The notes under the pieces are model-generated. The model saw only the letters and a list, made by a program, of their open reading frames with translations, was not told the DNA's origin and did not search any database. DNA of 6,744 bases from Alphaproteobacteria bacterium. Lineage in GTDB: Bacteria > Pseudomonadota > Alphaproteobacteria > RF32 > CAG-239. The DNA is taken from assembly GCA_017963715.1 (NCBI GenBank), contig JAGCTK010000038.1:1-6744 (forward strand), read 5' to 3'. The translations under genes and the position numbers were made by a program. Below are positions 3,812 to 6,744 of the stretch, in pieces. Numbering within the stretch: position 1 is the first letter of the stretch; each line of letters opens with the position of its first letter.

Positions 3812-6744
3812 TCAGCTGCAAGAGCTGCCACCGTAATAACGACATACCGAGTATGACGACACACACTGATACAAGTACACACCGCCGGTATATCCGTAGT
3901 AACATCTGCACGGCAACTCGCTTGGGCAAGTCGTACCTACGGTATATGTTCTTGTGACGCATCGACCGTGTGTGTCTCTCAGTCTTCCTTGCATTGAATA
4001 AGTGGTAATAAGTGTACCATCCAAAATTTCCATATTCCGACAGCTTGATCCGGCGTATTCCCGAGACACCACCTCGCCAGTAGTCAAATAATAACAGTAA
4101 TTGTATGTACCGGATTCGGTTGTTACCGTAGAAAGTTGCGGTGCAATTATGTCAAGGCAAGTACCATTTGATGAACACTGGTTGGCCGGACATGGATCGC
4201 ATGTGCCAGCGGTATAATTCCGCCCATAGCCGTCATTACAATTCCACTCATAGAAGCTGACATCACTACAGTTGCCATTGCTGCCTGTATGTGTCTCCTC
4301 ACATAGAGCACCATTGTCTGTAATCAAGAAACCGTTCGCCGGCGCGCTTGATAAATAGCCGTACGTTGAAGTACACACGCCCACATTATACGTCTTCTTA
4401 CAGGCTCGGCCCAAAAATCCACTATCAATCGCGCACCGCTCACTATTTGTCGGAACACACAAATCATCGTTATTGCCTAAACTACCGTCATCACCCGGCT
4501 GACGACAATAGTTATCCGCACACACAAATGATTTATACGCCGTTCTGACATCACTGCACTCACCATTAGGCAATTGACCACGGCTTGTGCATTGGTTTTG
4601 CATCACATAGCCGGTTCCTTTGTCCGTAACTTGGCAGTCAGCATCAATTTGCGTCAAGCACCCGCCACTGACACCGCAGTAACCTGACTGGCAATTCCAT
4701 TTCTGGCATGTCTCATTACGGGTGTGACTACCGCTTCCATAAACAGCATCTGCACTTTGCGCGGCAAGGTTAGGTGAAATGGTATAATAGCCGGCATCCA
4801 AAATAGTTTGCATTTGAGCATTTGTAATACCGCTACGGCAATCACGTCCGACACAGTTGGCATACTGCGAGCTCTTCTTTGTAAAGTAATACCCGTTCGG
4901 ATGCTCGATATTACATGTTTCAGGCGAATATGCACTCCATGAACCGCCGGATGGGTAGTTTCTCCACTTATACACACAACGGATGCACGGTTTGTCGCCG
5001 CTGTAATACCCGTATGTATTAAAGTAACTCGTATCTTCCACCCACCAATTGTTGTCTCCGCACGGCTGGGAATCCGAATATTTTGCAATACATTTAACAC
5101 CGCCGTTATAACTCGCGCACGCCGGACATTGTTTGGCAACACATGTCAAGCATGGCCTATCATCGTAATAGTCAGAATATGTTGGCTCGGTATATGCATT
5201 AATAGTGCCGTAACCGCTGACGTTTCTCGTGGCGATACCAAGTTCCCAACGTTTAGCACCTTGTGTGCCGCAATTGGCAACTGTTTGTGATGGAGAGGAG
5301 CCGCTCGGACATGACAATGCCTCACATCGATAAATATATCCCCAATTGCCGTTACTATCATAACTGCCTTTTTTCCAAGCGGCAGGACCTGATTTTCCGC
5401 ACATAGCCAATCCCGCATGATCGTCAGAATAATCATACATGAAACCGCGACTCAAGCCACTGTAATATGTCCTACCATTCGAGACCCAGCTGCTGCCGCC
5501 TCTTGCAGTTATACACCAGCTACACGGATCGTCTCCTCTGTACCCCGAAATAATTGAATCACCTGATGTATCATACCACGACACGGCCTCCGCGACAGAA
5601 TATTGATCATGACGGCAATCTTTTCCTATTTTATGGTATGCTGTTTCACAAGCACTCTTTGCCACACACGGATAGCAGGTTTCAGAGCCTGATTTGCCAT
5701 TTGCCGTACCGTTCGTATTGATATTCCATCCGGACTTATCGCCACCCATACCGATAATACCGCATTTTGACTTGTCGCTTTCGGTACCATAACCTTGGGC
5801 ACATTTCTTCGGTGTACATGTACCGCATTGGTCGTCACCGGAATAGTTGTTGGTATAACTCAATTCCCAAGCACCGCTGCCGCAAGACGACACAGAAGCG
5901 TATTGTCCTTCCGGACATGCCTTTTTGTTACAAGCCACAAACGTCGTATCACCGACAGAGCATTGATCGGTTTCATCAACTGTCCATCCCTTGCTCTGGC
6001 TGATACCGCATGAAGTCACCATACCTTGACCTAAAGGATTCGGCGTTGGCACATAATGTTTGCTGTCCGTTTCGGTACAAGTACCTACCGGCAGACACAT
6101 ATAGCAAACATTAGCACCGGAGTAAGCGATTTGATCCGTCAGTGTTCCGTTCACAATCTTCTTGGCCTTAAGCCAGCTGAGCGTTTTCCATCCGCTGGCG
6201 CCGGTCGTACCGCAACCTGCCGCCGATGTCGCCGACTTGGTCGTTTCTGTTGTCGGACACGGATCCGCTTCACACTTATAGCATGGCGTTGTGCCGTAAG
6301 AATATGTTGTATGAGCCTCGCCTAAATGCCATCCCTCATTGGTATTATTGGCATTTTGACGGCAACCCTCAACAGAGGTTGCATAGCCTGTCGGACAGGC
6401 TCTCGGCGTACATGTGCCGCATTTATCATTGCCGGAGTAGGCATAAATCGAATCACTTGGAATGTCACCGTTCCATCCTGTCTTCGAAATAATATTATAG
6501 GCAAGGGCGCTGCTCGGCAACTGGGTCGGCGTGTGTACCCATGCATTTGCAGGTGCAATGCCGTTGTAGCCGTTGCCGCATCCTTTGATGCCGGCCTTAA
6601 TACCCGTTTGGCCGTTGATGCTGGTCGGGCAATCACGTTTTGTCGTAATATAGCATAGGCTTAAGCCATAGGAGTCGACATACTCATAATACTTCGGATT
6701 AGACGAAGATGTGTTATAGTTCTCATACCCCGGCGTATAAACAC
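3812..6744 (-). CDS. Giant Cys/Tyr/Gly-rich repeat protein, probably extracytoplasmic (5' truncated)
   Basis: The frame is open from the right window edge to a TGA at 3812-3814; 976 residues are visible and the true start lies outside. A TTG at 6520 can be read as a start but the same Cys-rich sequence continues upstream (CYITTKRDCP, KGCGNGYNG), so it is internal. I count roughly 70 cysteines. About two thirds of the protein (roughly residues 100-600 of the visible part) is a series of degenerate units around YSGDxxCxxCxxxxCPxGY...CG...GW; the C-terminal third is Cys-rich without the same period (for example WNCNDGYG, CDPCPANQC, SELPCRC). Cytoplasmic proteins seldom have this composition; it suggests a disulfide-stabilised secreted or surface protein, an adhesin or stalk-like structure being possible. 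No enzyme motif, transmembrane segment or anchor is visible in the sequenced part, and the C-terminus (GGSSCS) shows no outer-membrane signature. The family is not recognised. The gene runs towards ssrA on the same strand with only a short gap. Confidence 0.85.
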   Translation of the reverse strand, partial: VYTPGYENYNTSSSNPKYYEYVDSYGLSLCYITTKRDCPTSINGQTGIKAGIKGCGNGYNGIAPANAWVHTPTQLPSSALAYNIISKTGWNGDIPSDSIYAYSGNDKCGTCTPRACPTGYATSVEGCRQNANNTNEGWHLGEAHTTYSYGTTPCYKCEADPCPTTETTKSATSAAGCGTTGASGWKTLSWLKAKKIVNGTLTDQIAYSGANVCYMCLPVGTCTETDSKHYVPTPNPLGQGMVTSCGISQSKGWTVDETDQCSVGDTTFVACNKKACPEGQYASVSSCGSGAWELSYTNNYSGDDQCGTCTPKKCAQGYGTESDKSKCGIIGMGGDKSGWNINTNGTANGKSGSETCYPCVAKSACETAYHKIGKDCRHDQYSVAEAVSWYDTSGDSIISGYRGDDPCSWCITARGGSSWVSNGRTYYSGLSRGFMYDYSDDHAGLAMCGKSGPAAWKKGSYDSNGNWGYIYRCEALSCPSGSSPSQTVANCGTQGAKRWELGIATRNVSGYGTINAYTEPTYSDYYDDRPCLTCVAKQCPACASYNGGVKCIAKYSDSQPCGDNNWWVEDTSYFNTYGYYSGDKPCIRCVYKWRNYPSGGSWSAYSPETCNIEHPNGYYFTKKSSQYANCVGRDCRSGITNAQMQTILDAGYYTISPNLAAQSADAVYGSGSHTRNETCQKWNCQSGYCGVSGGCLTQIDADCQVTDKGTGYVMQNQCTSRGQLPNGECSDVRTAYKSFVCADNYCRQPGDDGSLGNNDDLCVPTNSERCAIDSGFLGRACKKTYNVGVCTSTYGYLSSAPANGFLITDNGALCEETHTGSNGNCSDVSFYEWNCNDGYGRNYTAGTCDPCPANQCSSNGTCLDIIAPQLSTVTTESGTYNYCYYLTTGEVVSREYAGSSCRNMEILDGTLITTYSMQGRLRDTHGRCVTRTYTVGTTCPSELPCRCYYGYTGGVYLYQCVSSYSVCRYYGGSSCS
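4975..6445 (-). repeat. Degenerate tandem CxxC repeat region inside the large Cys-rich protein
   Basis: Units begin with Y-S-G-D/N-x-x-C-x-x-C, for example YSGNDKCGTC, YSGANVCYMC, YSGDDQCGTC, YRGDDPCSWC and YSGDKPCIRC, with YSYGTTPCYKC, KSGSETCYPC and DDRPCLTC as diverged forms. Most are followed by a third Cys (often CP or CxxGY), then a CG, and a GW or W before the next unit. Visible CxxC sites start near residues 108, 154, 213, 306, 356, 407, 531 and 586 of the 976, spaced about 46-60 apart; the gaps of 93 and 124 contain units that have lost part of the motif. The first and fifth units are also alike at DNA level around CGTCTP. Confidence 0.8.

Noticed and set aside
3750..3962. 70-residue minus-strand frame overlapping the ssrA promoter
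   Set aside because: It overlaps both the end of the large gene and the promoter/palindrome, and shows no recognisable motif.
4654..5142. 162-residue minus-strand frame
   Set aside because: It is a shadow of the large Cys-rich gene in another frame; its composition (Ile/Thr/Arg/Ala with scattered Val) shows no domain, and the main frame has clear repeat structure.
4975..6445. CRISPR array or DNA-level tandem repeat
   Set aside because: The periodicity is at protein level with variable unit length; there are no identical direct repeats or uniform spacers.
4975..6445. Zinc-ribbon or EGF-like domains in the Cys-rich protein
   Set aside because: CxxC pairs are not placed in the paired pattern of zinc ribbons, and the cysteine spacing does not follow the six-Cys EGF order; assigning either would be a guess.
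3812..6520. Complete 902-residue Cys-rich protein starting at TTG 6520
   Set aside because: The codon lies in the middle of continuous Cys-rich sequence that runs on to the right edge without a stop, with no ribosome site or signal peptide at that point.

Overview
The window looks like a chromosomal segment of an alphaproteobacterium of moderate-to-low G+C content. The best evidence is an unannotated RNA gene on the minus strand at about 3462-3739. It reads as a circularly permuted, two-piece transfer-messenger RNA (ssrA), the gene arrangement characteristic of Alphaproteobacteria, with a proteolysis tag that reads ANDNFAPVALAA. The DUF2062 fragment, the PtsN protein and the tRNA fit a Gram-negative proteobacterium. 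I cannot name the species. An uncultured, host-associated lineage is a guess, based on the large Cys-rich surface-type protein.

Layout, left to right. (1) 1-262 (+): the C-terminal end of a DUF2062 membrane protein, cut by the window edge. (2) 338-1432 (+): a periplasmic substrate-binding protein of the branched-chain amino acid type, with a TTG start and no transporter partners in view. (3) 1435-1878 (-): ptsN, the nitrogen-PTS EIIA protein, convergent with gene 2 and separated from it by 2 bp; it has a good promoter at 1916-1943. (4) 2075-2151 (+): tRNA-Arg(CCU) with an encoded CCA. (5) 2196-3473 (+): cca, a tRNA nucleotidyltransferase of the E. coli type with an HD-like domain in which the HD pair reads HH. 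(6) about 3431-3775 (-): ssrA with promoter, acceptor piece, an 11-nt spacer, coding piece and terminator; the terminator lies antisense inside the last codons of cca. (7) 3812-6744 (-): a very large Cys/Tyr/Gly-rich protein with degenerate CxxC-containing repeats; it is open at the right edge, with 976 residues visible.

Functional picture. The middle of the window groups tRNA and translation-quality functions: a tRNA, the enzyme that makes or repairs tRNA CCA ends, and the tmRNA that rescues stalled ribosomes, with cca and ssrA convergent and overlapping at their 3' ends. The left part holds nutrient-related genes (solute binding, PTS-Ntr regulation) that do not form an obvious pathway. The right part is a probable secreted or surface disulfide-rich repeat protein of unknown function.

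The least expected structures are a 64-nt near-palindrome (3730-3793) that encloses the ssrA promoter and the 5' end of the tmRNA acceptor piece, the HD-to-HH change in Cca, and the giant Cys-rich repeat protein.
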